Of a stretch of 42,615 nt of DNA, positions 24,098 through 35,739 are shown in pieces (positions within the stretch are counted from its first letter, which is position 1; every line of letters starts with the position of its first letter). The DNA is from Acinetobacter sp. B51(2017) (GTDB lineage: Bacteria; Pseudomonadota; Gammaproteobacteria; Pseudomonadales; Moraxellaceae): assembly GCF_003711395.1 (NCBI RefSeq), contig NZ_PJRJ01000023.1:1-42615 (forward strand), read 5' to 3'. The notes under the pieces are model-generated. The model made no database searches. It was given only the letters and a program-made list of their open reading frames with translations, and had not been told where the DNA came from. The translations under genes and the position numbers were made by a program.

Positions 24098-25453
24098 TTA
24101 TTTACCAATACAGAACGAGCCAAAGATTTTGCCAAGTAAATCATCTGCGCTAAAGTCACCGGTAATTTCGCCTAACGCATTTTGCGCTAAACGTAATGAC
24201 TCAGCCACTAACTCACCTGCGTTATACACCACAAGTTGCTCACGCGCTTCAGCAAGATAGTATTGTGTGCGCTTCATGGCGTCTAAATGACGGGTACGCG
24301 CAATAAAGGTATCTTCCTCAGGTTGGAAGCCTGCATGTGCTGTAATCGCATCGATGAGCGACTGTACGCCTGTTTCTTGCTTGGCAGAAACCGTGATGTG
24401 GCGGAAACCATTTAAATCGCCAATCACTGCATCCGTATTGATTAAGTCGCATTTATTACCAATCAACATCAGACGTTTAGGCTCAATGTAATCAGCAAAG
24501 TATTCTTGCGCTAATAGGAGTGGATCTTCGCCTTGGCTTAAGTCATAGACCAGCAATAGTAAATCGGCTTGCTCAATTTCTTTAATGGCACGGCGAATGC
24601 CTTCTTTTTCCACAATATCGCCAGTTTCACGTAAACCTGCGGTATCGGTTAAAGTAATTGGTAAACCGTTTAAAGTAATTTTTTCGTGTAAGACATCACG
24701 CGTTGTTCCGGCAATGTCGGTCACAATCGCGCGCTCAATACCTGCTAGGGTATTTAACAGCGATGATTTACCCGCATTTGGTTTACCAGCAATTACCACT
24801 TGCAAACCTTCACGTAACAGCTGACCTTGACGTGCCGATTGCTGTACTTGAGTGACAGCACCTGCAACACCATCAAGCAAACTTAGAATTTTACCGTCCG
24901 CCAAAAAGTCAATTTCTTCTTCAGGGAAGTCAATCGCCGCTTCAACATGCAAACGTAAATGAATCAGTTGCTCTAAAACGCGATTTACTTTGCTTGAGAA
25001 AGCTCCTTGTAGGGAACGCACTGCAGAACGCGCTGCTGCTTGTGAAGTCGCATCAATTAGATCGGCAATTGCTTCTGCTTGCACCAAATCTAGCTTACCA
25101 TTTTCAAAGGCACGCATAGAGAACTCACCCGCTTTGGCAGCAATAGCACCCAATTCAAATAAACGCGCAAGTAGGGCATTTTGAATGACTGGCCCACCAT
25201 GACCTTGTAGCTCAACTACATCTTCACCAGTAAAAGAATGCGGATTTGGAAAGGCAATCGCTAGGCCTTCATCCATAATCTCACCCGCTGCATCGTAAAA
25301 TTTACGAAAAGCGGCATAGCGTGCGGCTGCGAGCGGCTGCTGCGTCAGTGCTTCCGCAATCGCATAAGATTTTGGCCCAGATAGGCGAATTACCCCAACG
25401 CCACCACGCCCCGGTGGTGTGGCAATCGCAGCAATAGTGGTTTGAGTTTGCAT
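24098..25453 (-). CDS. mnmE: tRNA modification GTPase MnmE
   Basis: With MnmG (not in the window) this GTPase builds the 5-carboxymethylaminomethyl group on U34 of certain tRNAs. N-terminal folate-binding domain from TIAAIATPPGRGGVGVIRLSG, helical domain, and an inserted G domain: P-loop GKPNAGKSS at 223-231, DIAGTTRD, DTAGLRE, NKCD. It ends with the diagnostic catalytic Cys motif FCIGK. The protein is 451 aa from ATG 25453 (AGGTG upstream); a GTG at 25462 would add three residues. Confidence 0.98.
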   Translation of the reverse strand: MQTQTTIAAIATPPGRGGVGVIRLSGPKSYAIAEALTQQPLAAARYAAFRKFYDAAGEIMDEGLAIAFPNPHSFTGEDVVELQGHGGPVIQNALLARLFELGAIAAKAGEFSMRAFENGKLDLVQAEAIADLIDATSQAAARSAVRSLQGAFSSKVNRVLEQLIHLRLHVEAAIDFPEEEIDFLADGKILSLLDGVAGAVTQVQQSARQGQLLREGLQVVIAGKPNAGKSSLLNTLAGIERAIVTDIAGTTRDVLHEKITLNGLPITLTDTAGLRETGDIVEKEGIRRAIKEIEQADLLLLVYDLSQGEDPLLLAQEYFADYIEPKRLMLIGNKCDLINTDAVIGDLNGFRHITVSAKQETGVQSLIDAITAHAGFQPEEDTFIARTRHLDAMKRTQYYLAEAREQLVVYNAGELVAESLRLAQNALGEITGDFSADDLLGKIFGSFCIGK

Positions 25454-25484
25454 AAAATTCACCTAAAAATCTTTGTTAACAACA

Positions 25485-25524
25485 CAAATAAAAATCCGCC
25501 TAAGATTACCATCTTAAGCGGATT
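25485..25524 (-). terminator. Intrinsic terminator of yidC
   Basis: On the minus strand AATCCGC...GCGGATT encloses a TTAAGAT/ATCTTA inner stem, followed by TTTTATTT. It separates yidC from mnmE. Confidence 0.75.
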
Positions 25525-25549
25525 AATTCAGCTAGTCAGTAATGTTGTA

Positions 25550-27307
25550 TTACTGGCTTGAGCCTTCACGTTGTTCACGTTCTTTAGCAACAGATTTGTT
25601 AATTAAACTTTGTTGCAAAATCGTGATCAAGTTATTGACGATCCAGTAAAGTACTAAACCTGCAGGGAAGAACAGTAAGAACACTGTGAAGATCACCGGC
25701 ATAATTTTAAATACTTTAGCTTGCATTGGATCAGTCGGTTGTGGATTTAACGACTGTTGGATATACATGGTTAAGCCCATTAACAGCGGCAAGATAAACC
25801 ATGGATCCATAGCAGATAAATCTTGAATCCAAAGTAACCACGGCGCATGACGTAGCTCTACAGATTCCATCAACACCCAATACAACGCAAGGAAAATTGG
25901 CATTTGTAACAATAGCGGTAAGCAACCTGCAAGTGGATTCACTTGTTCGCGCTTATACAGTGCCATCATTTCTTGTGAGAAGCGCATACGGTCTTCACCA
26001 AACTCTTCTTTCATGCGTTGCATTTCAGGTGCAATCACACGCATTTTCGCCATTGAGCGGTAGCTCTTAGACGATAATGGCCACAAGATCAGCTTCACAA
26101 GGACGGTAAGCAAGATAATTGCCCAGCCCCAGTTACCGACTAAGCCATGGAAGAACTCAAGACCTACAAATAACAACTTCGCAATTGGCCATAACCAACC
26201 GTAATCTACAGTTTGGTTTAAACCAACAGCTAAATCTTTAAGCTCAGATTGAATTTTTGGACCTGAATAGAACGTCGCATCCACTTCTGCCACAGTACCT
26301 GCTGGTACATTAATCGCTGGCGAAGTAAAACCAATGATATTCATATCATCTGTTGATTTACGCGATTCAAGTTTTGCTGCATAAGCCTGACCACCATTTT
26401 GGGTCAACTTAATTTCACCTGGCACCCAAGCGCTTACAAAGTAATGCTGAACCATGGCAACCCAACCGCCTGTTGCGTCAACACTTACTTTTTCTTCATT
26501 GAAGTTATCAAACTTCAACTTGTTGTAATGCTCGTCTGGTGTACCCCATGCACCACCAAGGAAAGTACCAAGGGTAAAGATCCCTTGATCTGATTTACCT
26601 GGATCGTCAGAGTTATCACGTTTGATTTGACCAAACATTTGACCCTGCCAAGGTTGGCTACTGCGGTTAACCACTTTATGATTCACCACAATTGGGTATT
26701 CGCCTTCAGTGAAGCTAAAGGTTTTAATGATCTCTACACCATCAGCAGTTTTGTAGACCATTGGTACAGTCAACGTTTTTACTGCTTGACCATCTTTATC
26801 TTTGCCAACTTTAGCATCGGCTAAACTATATGAAGTTTTCTCAACTTCATAATTAGGACGACCATTGCGGCTTGAGTCTGGGCCATTAAGACCAATCAAA
26901 CCAGACTGTGCGACATACGTACGTTTGTCATCACTTTCAAGCATAACGAATGGTTCATCGCTATCTTTATTTTTGTCATGATTGAGTAATTCAACACGAA
27001 CAATATCACCACCTTTAGGACTAATCCAAAGATGATAAAGGTCAGTTTGTACTGAAATAAGCTGTTGACTTACAGGTGCTGTAGTGTCCGTTGCCTGTTG
27101 TGCTGTAACATTTGCTTGTGGCAAATCAGAAGCGGCAACTGCCGTCTGACCGTTTGGCAAATCTGCAGATACATCATGCGATACCACGGCAGCTTGTTGC
27201 TGCGGCTGACTATCTGCATTACCGTAATCTTTTTGCCAAGCCAAAATGAGCAAATATGCGACAACAAACATGGCACCGAGAATTGCAATCCTGGCCCATT
27301 GTTGCAT
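25550..27307 (-). CDS. yidC: Membrane protein insertase YidC
   Basis: A 585-aa insertase (Oxa1 family) that places proteins in the inner membrane alone or with SecYEG. N-terminal span about 5-23 (ARIAILGAMFVVAYLLILAW), a large periplasmic beta domain (about 60-350), then five C-terminal spans. The hydrophilic-groove Arg lies in LWPLSSKSYRSMAKMR. CLPLLLQMPIFLALYWVL and GLVLYWIVNNLITILQQ are core motifs. It sits 5 bp after yidD, in the standard rpmH-rnpA-yidD-yidC order. Confidence 0.98.
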   Translation of the reverse strand: MQQWARIAILGAMFVVAYLLILAWQKDYGNADSQPQQQAAVVSHDVSADLPNGQTAVAASDLPQANVTAQQATDTTAPVSQQLISVQTDLYHLWISPKGGDIVRVELLNHDKNKDSDEPFVMLESDDKRTYVAQSGLIGLNGPDSSRNGRPNYEVEKTSYSLADAKVGKDKDGQAVKTLTVPMVYKTADGVEIIKTFSFTEGEYPIVVNHKVVNRSSQPWQGQMFGQIKRDNSDDPGKSDQGIFTLGTFLGGAWGTPDEHYNKLKFDNFNEEKVSVDATGGWVAMVQHYFVSAWVPGEIKLTQNGGQAYAAKLESRKSTDDMNIIGFTSPAINVPAGTVAEVDATFYSGPKIQSELKDLAVGLNQTVDYGWLWPIAKLLFVGLEFFHGLVGNWGWAIILLTVLVKLILWPLSSKSYRSMAKMRVIAPEMQRMKEEFGEDRMRFSQEMMALYKREQVNPLAGCLPLLLQMPIFLALYWVLMESVELRHAPWLLWIQDLSAMDPWFILPLLMGLTMYIQQSLNPQPTDPMQAKVFKIMPVIFTVFLLFFPAGLVLYWIVNNLITILQQSLINKSVAKEREQREGSSQ

Positions 27308-27312
27308 ATCTA

Positions 27313-27639
27313 TTACCCCAAGTGGTTAGAGTGTTTTTGGTTCAATAAACGATCACGAAAGGGTACAGCAACAAGACGCTTTTGAGAATCAGAATCTATT
27401 TGCTGAAAGGAAATAAAACGAATTGCTTTTGCTGGAACAGGATCATAACCCGATCCGCCCCAAGGATGGCACCGGCAAATACGTTTCGTAGATAACCACA
27501 CACCACAGACAGCACCATGCGTATGGACTGCTTCCAAAGCATATTGAGAACAAGTTGGAATATAACGACAACGCGGTCCAAGTAATGGACTAATCGCAAT
27601 CTGATAGAAACGAATGAACCAATGCAGTAGACGTACCAT
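27313..27639 (-). CDS. yidD: Membrane protein insertion efficiency factor YidD
   Basis: A 108-aa membrane-associated helper of Yid[33 protein letters not shown] and [17 protein letters not shown] are the family core with its conserved Cys residues. The tail beyond about residue 75 is longer than the minimal family. It begins 9 bp after rnpA and ends 5 bp before yidC. Confidence 0.95.
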   Translation of the reverse strand: MVRLLHWFIRFYQIAISPLLGPRCRYIPTCSQYALEAVHTHGAVCGVWLSTKRICRCHPWGGSGYDPVPAKAIRFISFQQIDSDSQKRLVAVPFRDRLLNQKHSNHLG

Positions 27640-27648
27640 TGGCCATCC

Positions 27649-28041
27649 CTACTTTTCTGGGGAGGGAGCTATTTTTGAATGCTTTTTGGCAAGGCGTTGT
27701 AACTTCTGCCAAGCAAATTGTAGTTGCTGATACAACTCGGCATTAGGTACTGCTTCAATTCCCATTTTGGGCATGACGACAATATCTAACAAACCTAATT
27801 GATGTTGGTGCAAGCGAAAACTTTCGCGAGCAAGTCGTTTTACTCTATTTCTTTCGTGTGCGCGGCGCACTTTCTTCTTAGCAACAACTAAACCCAAACG
27901 GCTATTTGGCAGTTCGGAATGTTTTGCTAGAAATAAGAAATGGGGTTGATGCACTTTAAAAAGCGCACCATCAAACACACCTTTGTAATCGGCAGCACAG
28001 CGTAAACGAACCTCTGTGCTATAGCCGCAAAGTGTTGTCAT
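27649..28041 (-). CDS. rnpA: Ribonuclease P protein component
   Basis: The basic protein partner of the RNase P RNA, which trims tRNA 5' ends. The signature [25 protein letters not shown] holds the conserved RNR box. Protein of 130 aa from ATG 28041; a GTG (28044) and a TTG (28059) in frame are alternatives, and the true start is hard to settle. It follows rpmH after 32 bp. Confidence 0.95.
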   Translation of the reverse strand: MTTLCGYSTEVRLRCAADYKGVFDGALFKVHQPHFLFLAKHSELPNSRLGLVVAKKKVRRAHERNRVKRLARESFRLHQHQLGLLDIVVMPKMGIEAVPNAELYQQLQFAWQKLQRLAKKHSKIAPSPEK

Positions 28042-28073
28042 CACACCCAAAACCGTCAAGTCTTAACTATTGA

Positions 28074-28208
28074 TTAAACAGTTAAGCTATGACGACCTTT
28101 TGCACGACGGCGAGCTAATACTTGACGACCAGCTTTAGTAGCCATACGAGCACGGAAACCATGAACGCGCTTACGCTTTAATTCAGATGGTTGGAATGTA
28201 CGTTTCAT
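28074..28208 (-). CDS. rpmH: 50S ribosomal protein L34
   Basis: A 44-aa very basic protein: [20 protein letters not shown] at the start and [12 protein letters not shown] at the end, the full L34 pattern. It is the first gene of rpmH-rnpA-yidD-yidC and has a near-consensus promoter 40 bp upstream. It borders oriC. Confidence 0.98.
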
Positions 28209-28247
28209 ATTGAAACTCCAAAAATGATCTTTCTATAAAGGTCCGCG

Positions 28248-28276
28248 ATTTTAGTGCTCATTGCTTGAGCTGTCAA
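28248..28276 (-). promoter_or_regulatory. Promoter of rpmH operon
   Basis: Perfect -35 TTGACA (28271-28276), 17 nt, -10 TAAAAT (28248-28253) on the minus strand, as expected for a strong ribosomal-protein promoter. Confidence 0.85.
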
Positions 28277-28430
28277 TGCAAAATGGCAAATGTAACGTAA
28301 TTAGATTGTAATTTTTTCCACTTTGTTTTGAATACTTAAAAAAACCAAGTGAGCAATTATCTAAGCTTATTTGATTTCAAACATTTGTTTTTAATTAAAA
28401 AAATAAATATCAACAACGATATTAACAGAC

Positions 28431-28782
28431 TTATCCACAAGCTTATTCATAGTGTGTGTATAACCTGTATTCTGTATTGCAAATTCATTTGATTTTCTGA
28501 CTTATCCACAAAAAACTTGGTGCTTATAATAAATTTAAATTTATAAATTTAATATTATTATTATTAGGGACGCTTTTTTCTATGGATAACCAACTTTTTA
28601 TTTTTTAAAACATGTATTTATACTGTGGATAAATATGTTTTTAATTTTTGGATAATTTGTGGATAACTTTATGATATATTTTATCCACAACTTATGGATA
28701 AACTTATCCACACTGTGATTTAAATTTAAATTTGCGCTTTTTTTACTAAATTGCCTCAATTGCTCATGACAGATGTGGATAA
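28431..28782. other. oriC: Chromosomal replication origin oriC
   Basis: Seven perfect DnaA boxes (TTATCCACA): plus strand at 28431, 28502, 28681 and 28704; minus strand at 28624, 28658 and 28774. Relaxed boxes occur at 28455 (TTATACACA, minus), 28581, 28647 and 28693. An AT-only-like tract at about 28524-28566 is the likely unwinding element, and the palindrome TTTAAATTTAAA occurs at 28719. The position between rpmH and dnaA is the usual one in pseudomonad-type gammaproteobacteria. Bases 28277-28430 are AT-rich with nothing else recognised. Confidence 0.92.
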
Positions 28783-28857
28783 CTTGGTTAGAATGGCGAC
28801 CCGCTTTGGCTTGGCGCGGTAATTTTCAATCTGTTAACGGATATATAGGGGTTTCAC

Positions 28858-30240
28858 ATGCTTTGGACAGACTGCTTAGATCGCTTGCGACAAGAGCTAT
28901 CTGGAAATGTGTTCACAATGTGGATTCGACCGTTAGTTGCAGAGGAAACCCAAGACAGTTTGCGCCTATATGCGCCAAATCCGTATTGGACGCGTTATAT
29001 CCAAGAGCACCATCTAGAATTAATCTCGATTTTGGCTGAGCAATTATCTGAAGGCCGTATTCAGAAAGTTGAAATTTTGGTGGATTCACGCCCTGGCGCA
29101 ATTTTATCGCCAAGTGAACAACCAGCAACTAGCACAGCCGCCTTAAACAGCCCTACCCCGCAGGTGAATAGTCCAAAACCTAAAAAAGACAAGGATGAAG
29201 CGGCTAAAGCCAATCGTAAGCGCTTACTCAATCCCTTATTTACTTTCTCACTTTTTGTTGAAGGCCGTTCTAACCAAATGGCAGCAGAAACCTGTCGTAA
29301 GGTGCTTACTCAGTTAGGTGAGCCGCAGCATAATCCATTATTTTTATATGGCCCGACTGGTTTAGGTAAAACCCATTTAATGCAAGCGGTGGGCAACGCT
29401 TTGTTGCAAGCAAAGCCCAATGCGCGTGTCATGTACATGACTGCAGAAAGCTTTGTACAAGATTTTGTGACATCGCTACAGCAGGGTAAAGTTGAAGAGT
29501 TTAAAAAGAATTGTCGTTCTTTAGATCTATTACTGGTAGATGATATTCACTTACTTGCAGGCAAAGAAGCGAGTTTGGTGGAGTTTTTCTATACCTTTAA
29601 CGCCTTGTTAGATGAGTCAAAACAGATTATTTTAACTTCTGACCGTTATCCAAAAGAGCTCACTGAACTTGATCCACGTTTGGTTTCACGGTTCTCTTGG
29701 GGATTGTCGGTTGGGGTTGAACCACCAGATATTGAAACCCGTATCGAAATTTTACTAAAAAAAGCTGAAAGCACTGGCGTTGATTTACCGCGTAATTGTG
29801 CTTTATTTATTGCGCAGCAAGTGGTCGCCAACGTGCGCGAATTAGAAGGCGCACTCAATAAAGTTGTTGCGATTTCACGCTTTAAAGGCACTTCAATTGA
29901 TTTGGATGTGGTACGTGAGTCCTTAAAAGATGTGCTGGCTATTCGGGCGCGCACCATTAGTACCGAAAACATTCAGCGTGTCGTGAGTGAATATTTCCGT
30001 ATTCCACTAAAAGAATTAGTGGGTCCAAAACGTACCCGTATTTATGCACGTCCACGTCAGTTAGCCATGGGTTTAGCGCGTGAACTGACTGGGGATAGTT
30101 TCCCTGAAATTGGTATGGCGTTTGGTGGCCGTGATCATAGTACGGTGATGCATGCTTGTGAAAAAGTACAAAGCTTACGTGAACAAGATCCAATCTTTAA
30201 CGAAGACTATAAAAACTTACAGCGTTTATTACAAAGCTGA
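28858..30240 (+). CDS. dnaA: Chromosomal replication initiator DnaA
   Basis: A 460-aa AAA+ initiator that binds the DnaA boxes just upstream and loads DnaB. Domain I about 1-75 (LRQELSGNVFTMWIRPL), Pro/Lys-rich linker about 80-120, AAA+ core with Walker A GPTGLGKT at 165-172 and Walker B LLLVDDIHLL, and C-terminal domain IV with the DNA-binding signature FGGRDHSTVMHA. GGGG lies 7 nt before the ATG. A box at 28774 lies close enough to its start for autoregulation. Confidence 0.99.
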   Translation: MLWTDCLDRLRQELSGNVFTMWIRPLVAEETQDSLRLYAPNPYWTRYIQEHHLELISILAEQLSEGRIQKVEILVDSRPGAILSPSEQPATSTAALNSPTPQVNSPKPKKDKDEAAKANRKRLLNPLFTFSLFVEGRSNQMAAETCRKVLTQLGEPQHNPLFLYGPTGLGKTHLMQAVGNALLQAKPNARVMYMTAESFVQDFVTSLQQGKVEEFKKNCRSLDLLLVDDIHLLAGKEASLVEFFYTFNALLDESKQIILTSDRYPKELTELDPRLVSRFSWGLSVGVEPPDIETRIEILLKKAESTGVDLPRNCALFIAQQVVANVRELEGALNKVVAISRFKGTSIDLDVVRESLKDVLAIRARTISTENIQRVVSEYFRIPLKELVGPKRTRIYARPRQLAMGLARELTGDSFPEIGMAFGGRDHSTVMHACEKVQSLREQDPIFNEDYKNLQRLLQS

Positions 30241-30270
30241 TTAAGTTTTATTCAATTGCTAGACCTTGCA

Positions 30271-30291
30271 ATGCGGCATTATCTGCCGCAT
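30271..30291 (+). other. Hairpin between dnaA and dnaN
   Basis: ATGCGGCA (30271-30278) and TGCCGCAT (30284-30291), a perfect 8-bp stem with a 5-nt loop. No T run follows, so it is not a standard terminator; it may stabilise or process the dnaA-dnaN mRNA. Confidence 0.5.
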
Positions 30292-30337
30292 ATTACTCAT
30301 CGAAAAATTTCATCTTCAGTTGTTAGAGGAATGTATT

Positions 30338-31486
30338 GTGCGTTTAAAAATCGCGAAAGAAAGCCTACTTAATGTTCTCTCTCACGTCGTGGGCGCGGTA
30401 GAACGTCGTCATACTCTTAATATCTTATCTAACGTTAAAGTTCAGGTGACCAATACGGCTTTAACCGTAACAGGCTCTGACCTAGAAGTAGAGCTGGTGG
30501 CAAGTACCGCGCTTGCTGAAGGTGCTTGTTTAAAAGCAGGTGAAACTACCGTTCCTGCACGTAAGCTCGTCGATATCTGTAAATCATTACCGAACGGTGC
30601 AGTCGTTGATTTACAGGTGTCTGAAGATCAACGCTGTGTACTGACTTCAGGTCGTAGCCGTTTTGTTTTAGGGACATTGCCTGCTGAAGATTATCCGCTG
30701 TTAACTACAGAAAGCACGCAGGGCACACAAGTCACTGTAACGCAGCGTGAGTTAAAACGCCTCTTTGAAAAAACTGCTTTTGCCATGGCAGTACAAGATG
30801 TACGTTTTTACTTAACCGGTACTTTACTTGAAGTTGAAGAGAATCAACTGCGTGCAGTAACCACCGATGGTCATCGTTTGGCACTGTGTGAAACCTTAGC
30901 TTCATCGAATGCCACACAAGCCATTCAAGCGATTGTACCGCGTAAAGCAGTGGCAGAATTGCAGCGTTTACTCAGTATTGAAGATGAGCAATTATCACTG
31001 TTGATTGGTCGTGAATTACTTAATATCACGATTAATACCCCAAATCGTGACAAAGAACAGCCAGATATTACTGTACGTTTCACGACTAAACTGATCGATG
31101 GTAAATTCCCTGATTATCGTCGTGTGATTCCGCGTGGTGGTAATAAAACTGTGGTGATTGGTCACGACGTATTTAAGCAATCTTTACAACGTGTATCGAT
31201 CTTAAGTAATGAAAAATTACGTGGTGTGTTTTTAATCTTTAAACAAGATGCATTGCAATTACGTGCCAATAACCCAGAGCAAGATGAAGCAACTGAAGAG
31301 CTGGCGATTCAGTACAATAGCGATGAACTCGAGATGTCATTCAACTCGCAATATTTACTTGAAGTACTGAATGTACTCGATGGCGAAGACGTTTCGATGA
31401 CCATGACCGAAGCCAATCATTCGGTATTAGTACAAGATACAGCACATCCTGATCAGACTTATGTGGTCATGCCGATGCGTGTCTAA
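30338..31486 (+). CDS. dnaN: DNA polymerase III sliding clamp (beta)
   Basis: A 382-aa clamp protein that rings DNA and tethers polymerase III. I chose the GTG at 30338: AGAGGA lies 7 nt upstream and the N terminus MRLKIAKESLLNVLSHVVGAVERRHTLNILSNV is that of other beta clamps. An upstream in-frame ATG would add 24 unrelated residues. It ends TYVVMPMRV, the usual clamp end. It lies in dnaA-dnaN-recF-gyrB, 12 bp before recF. Confidence 0.98.
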   Translation: MRLKIAKESLLNVLSHVVGAVERRHTLNILSNVKVQVTNTALTVTGSDLEVELVASTALAEGACLKAGETTVPARKLVDICKSLPNGAVVDLQVSEDQRCVLTSGRSRFVLGTLPAEDYPLLTTESTQGTQVTVTQRELKRLFEKTAFAMAVQDVRFYLTGTLLEVEENQLRAVTTDGHRLALCETLASSNATQAIQAIVPRKAVAELQRLLSIEDEQLSLLIGRELLNITINTPNRDKEQPDITVRFTTKLIDGKFPDYRRVIPRGGNKTVVIGHDVFKQSLQRVSILSNEKLRGVFLIFKQDALQLRANNPEQDEATEELAIQYNSDELEMSFNSQYLLEVLNVLDGEDVSMTMTEANHSVLVQDTAHPDQTYVVMPMRV

Positions 31487-31498
31487 GCGTTTAGCATT

Positions 31499-32581
31499 AT
31501 GCATATTACGCGTTTAAATATTCAACGTGTTCGAAATCTAGAAGCGGTTGCACTCCAAGAGTTGCAGCCGTTTAACGTCTTTTATGGGGCAAATGGCTCA
31601 GGTAAGACCTCGGTATTAGAAGCCATTCATTTGCTTGCTACAGGGCGCTCTTTTCGAACCCATATGCCTAAACACTATATTCAGCAAAGCAAACCTGATG
31701 CCATTGTTTTTGCCCAATCGCCAAGCGATAAAATTGGTATGCAAAAGCTGATTTCGGGTGAACAAACCATTAAGCTCAATGGTGATAACATCGCGACACA
31801 AGGGCAGTTAGCGCGTTTATTACCGCTGCAACTGATTGACCCCTTAAGTACCGATATTATCGATCATGGCGCCAAGCCACGTCGACAATTACTCGATTGG
31901 CTCATGTTTCACGTGGAACCTGATTTTTACCATACTTGGCAGTATTATTCGCGTGCTTTAAAACAGCGCAACAGCTTACTAAAAAGCCAGCGCAATTTAA
32001 GTTTGCAAGATTTAGAACCTTGGAATCAGATGCTCAGTCAGTATGGCGAAATATTGCATCAGCAGCGCTTGATGATTGTGGAGCAATGGCAGCAGTATTT
32101 AGCTGAAGATTTACAACACTTATTACCTGATTTAGAGATTAAACTCGATTATCAAGCTGGCTTTCATAGTGAACAAGGTTTGTTAAATGATCTCATCAGT
32201 CACCATCAAAAAGACTTTGATCGACGCTATACCGAATATGGGCCGCATCGTGCTGATTTACGTTTAAAAACCCCGATGGGTGATGCCGATGTCGTGCTAT
32301 CACGCGGGCAAAAAAAGCTGTTAATCATTGCTTTAAAACTGTCACAGATTGCAATGCTTCATGCTTGTGATAAGGAAACTGTGGTATTATTAGATGATCT
32401 GACGGCAGAATTAGATTTAACCGCACAACAACGTTTAATTGGGCGCTTGAGCCAACTGGGTAGCCAAGTTTTTATTACCACTTTAGACCATGAGGCAGTG
32501 CAAACGCACTTACATGATTTGTCTATTTCTTATCAATTATTCAAAGTTGAAAACGGTGAGGTTCGCCTTGTCACACAATGA
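31499..32581 (+). CDS. recF: Recombination mediator RecF
   Basis: A 360-aa SMC/ABC-type ATPase that helps load RecA at single-strand gaps. Walker A GANGSGKT at 30-37, signature [15 protein letters not shown] and Walker [13 protein letters not shown], with the arm domain between. The ribosome site is weak; expression probably depends on coupling to dnaN. A parS-like site (31905) is embedded in the coding sequence at residues about 136-141 (MFHVEP). Confidence 0.97.
   Translation: MHITRLNIQRVRNLEAVALQELQPFNVFYGANGSGKTSVLEAIHLLATGRSFRTHMPKHYIQQSKPDAIVFAQSPSDKIGMQKLISGEQTIKLNGDNIATQGQLARLLPLQLIDPLSTDIIDHGAKPRRQLLDWLMFHVEPDFYHTWQYYSRALKQRNSLLKSQRNLSLQDLEPWNQMLSQYGEILHQQRLMIVEQWQQYLAEDLQHLLPDLEIKLDYQAGFHSEQGLLNDLISHHQKDFDRRYTEYGPHRADLRLKTPMGDADVVLSRGQKKLLIIALKLSQIAMLHACDKETVVLLDDLTAELDLTAQQRLIGRLSQLGSQVFITTLDHEAVQTHLHDLSISYQLFKVENGEVRLVTQ
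31905..31920. promoter_or_regulatory. parS: parS-like site inside recF
   Basis: TGTTTCACGTGGAACC matches TGTTYCACGTGRAACA at 15 of 16 positions. It lies about 3.1 kb from oriC on the dnaA side. Confidence 0.82.
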
Positions 32582-32617
32582 TTTAACCATCTTTGGATAG
32601 ACCTATTTTTTCACTAG

Positions 32618-35095
<2,478 letters not shown>

Positions 35096-35117
35096 TTAAG
35101 CCATCGTGTTAAATTGT

Positions 35118-35145
35118 AAAAGCGCCTTTTGGGGCGCTTTTTTTA
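35118..35145 (+). terminator. Intrinsic terminator of gyrB
   Basis: AAAAGCGCC/GGCGCTTTT stem, then T7. Confidence 0.9.
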
Positions 35146-35200
35146 TGCTATGTTGAAGAAAAAGTCGTCAATAATCGTGACTCAAATTGAGGTGAAGAAG

Positions 35201-35545
35201 ATGGATACGACGCAATTAGAAAGCATTCGCGATATTTGGATGGATGCATTTTTTACTGGTAATTACGATGTATTGGCCCAATATGAAGATCAAAAATTTA
35301 AAGTCGTTTATGAACAAGACGGTCGAGTTGAGAGTAATTACACCCGTTATGATTTAATTGCACACGCGGTGCAAAATGGGGTATGGAAACCACAAAAATT
35401 AGATGTAGAAGCAGAAGATTTTGACTTTGATGTAGATAATCAACATTGCAAAGTACTGATTAGTTTAGAGGATAGACGTAAGATTCAAGAAACTTGGGTA
35501 TATAACAATGAATGGAAAATTACCGAATTACGTTTTTTAAAATAA
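35201..35545 (+). CDS. Small NTF2-like/unknown protein
   Basis: A 114-aa acidic cytoplasmic protein. I chose ATG 35201 (GAGG 8 nt upstream); longer readings overlap the gyrB terminator. The pattern, an N-terminal helix SIRDIWMDAFFTGNYDVLAQY, a strand FKVVYEQDGRVESNYTRYDLI and C-terminal strands ending ETWVYNNEWKITELRF, resembles NTF2/SnoaL-like folds such as DUF4440. This is fold-level resemblance only; no function can be given. Confidence 0.72.
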   Translation: MDTTQLESIRDIWMDAFFTGNYDVLAQYEDQKFKVVYEQDGRVESNYTRYDLIAHAVQNGVWKPQKLDVEAEDFDFDVDNQHCKVLISLEDRRKIQETWVYNNEWKITELRFLK

Positions 35546-35739
35546 GGTTAGATATAGCAGCTGCGGATAAACCAGCTGATTTAAGCATATGCTGTGGATA
35601 ACTTTTGAGTTATCCTCTTTTGCTTTAATGATATATAAAGATAAGAAAGCACCCCGAGAGGTGCTCTTTTATTGCGGATAACTAGGATTATTTGGCGCTA
35701 AACTGTGGATAACTTTTAGGCAGCTGTGTATATCTTCAT
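35546..35739. other. Intergenic cluster of DnaA-box-like sites
   Basis: TGCGGATAA 35562-35570 and again at about 35674-35682 (one mismatch each), and perfect TGTGGATAA at 35593-35601 and 35704-35712, all in the same orientation within 150 bp. A small hairpin GAGCACC/GGTGCTC-like with a T run (about 35648-35670) also lies here. No gene. Confidence 0.6.
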
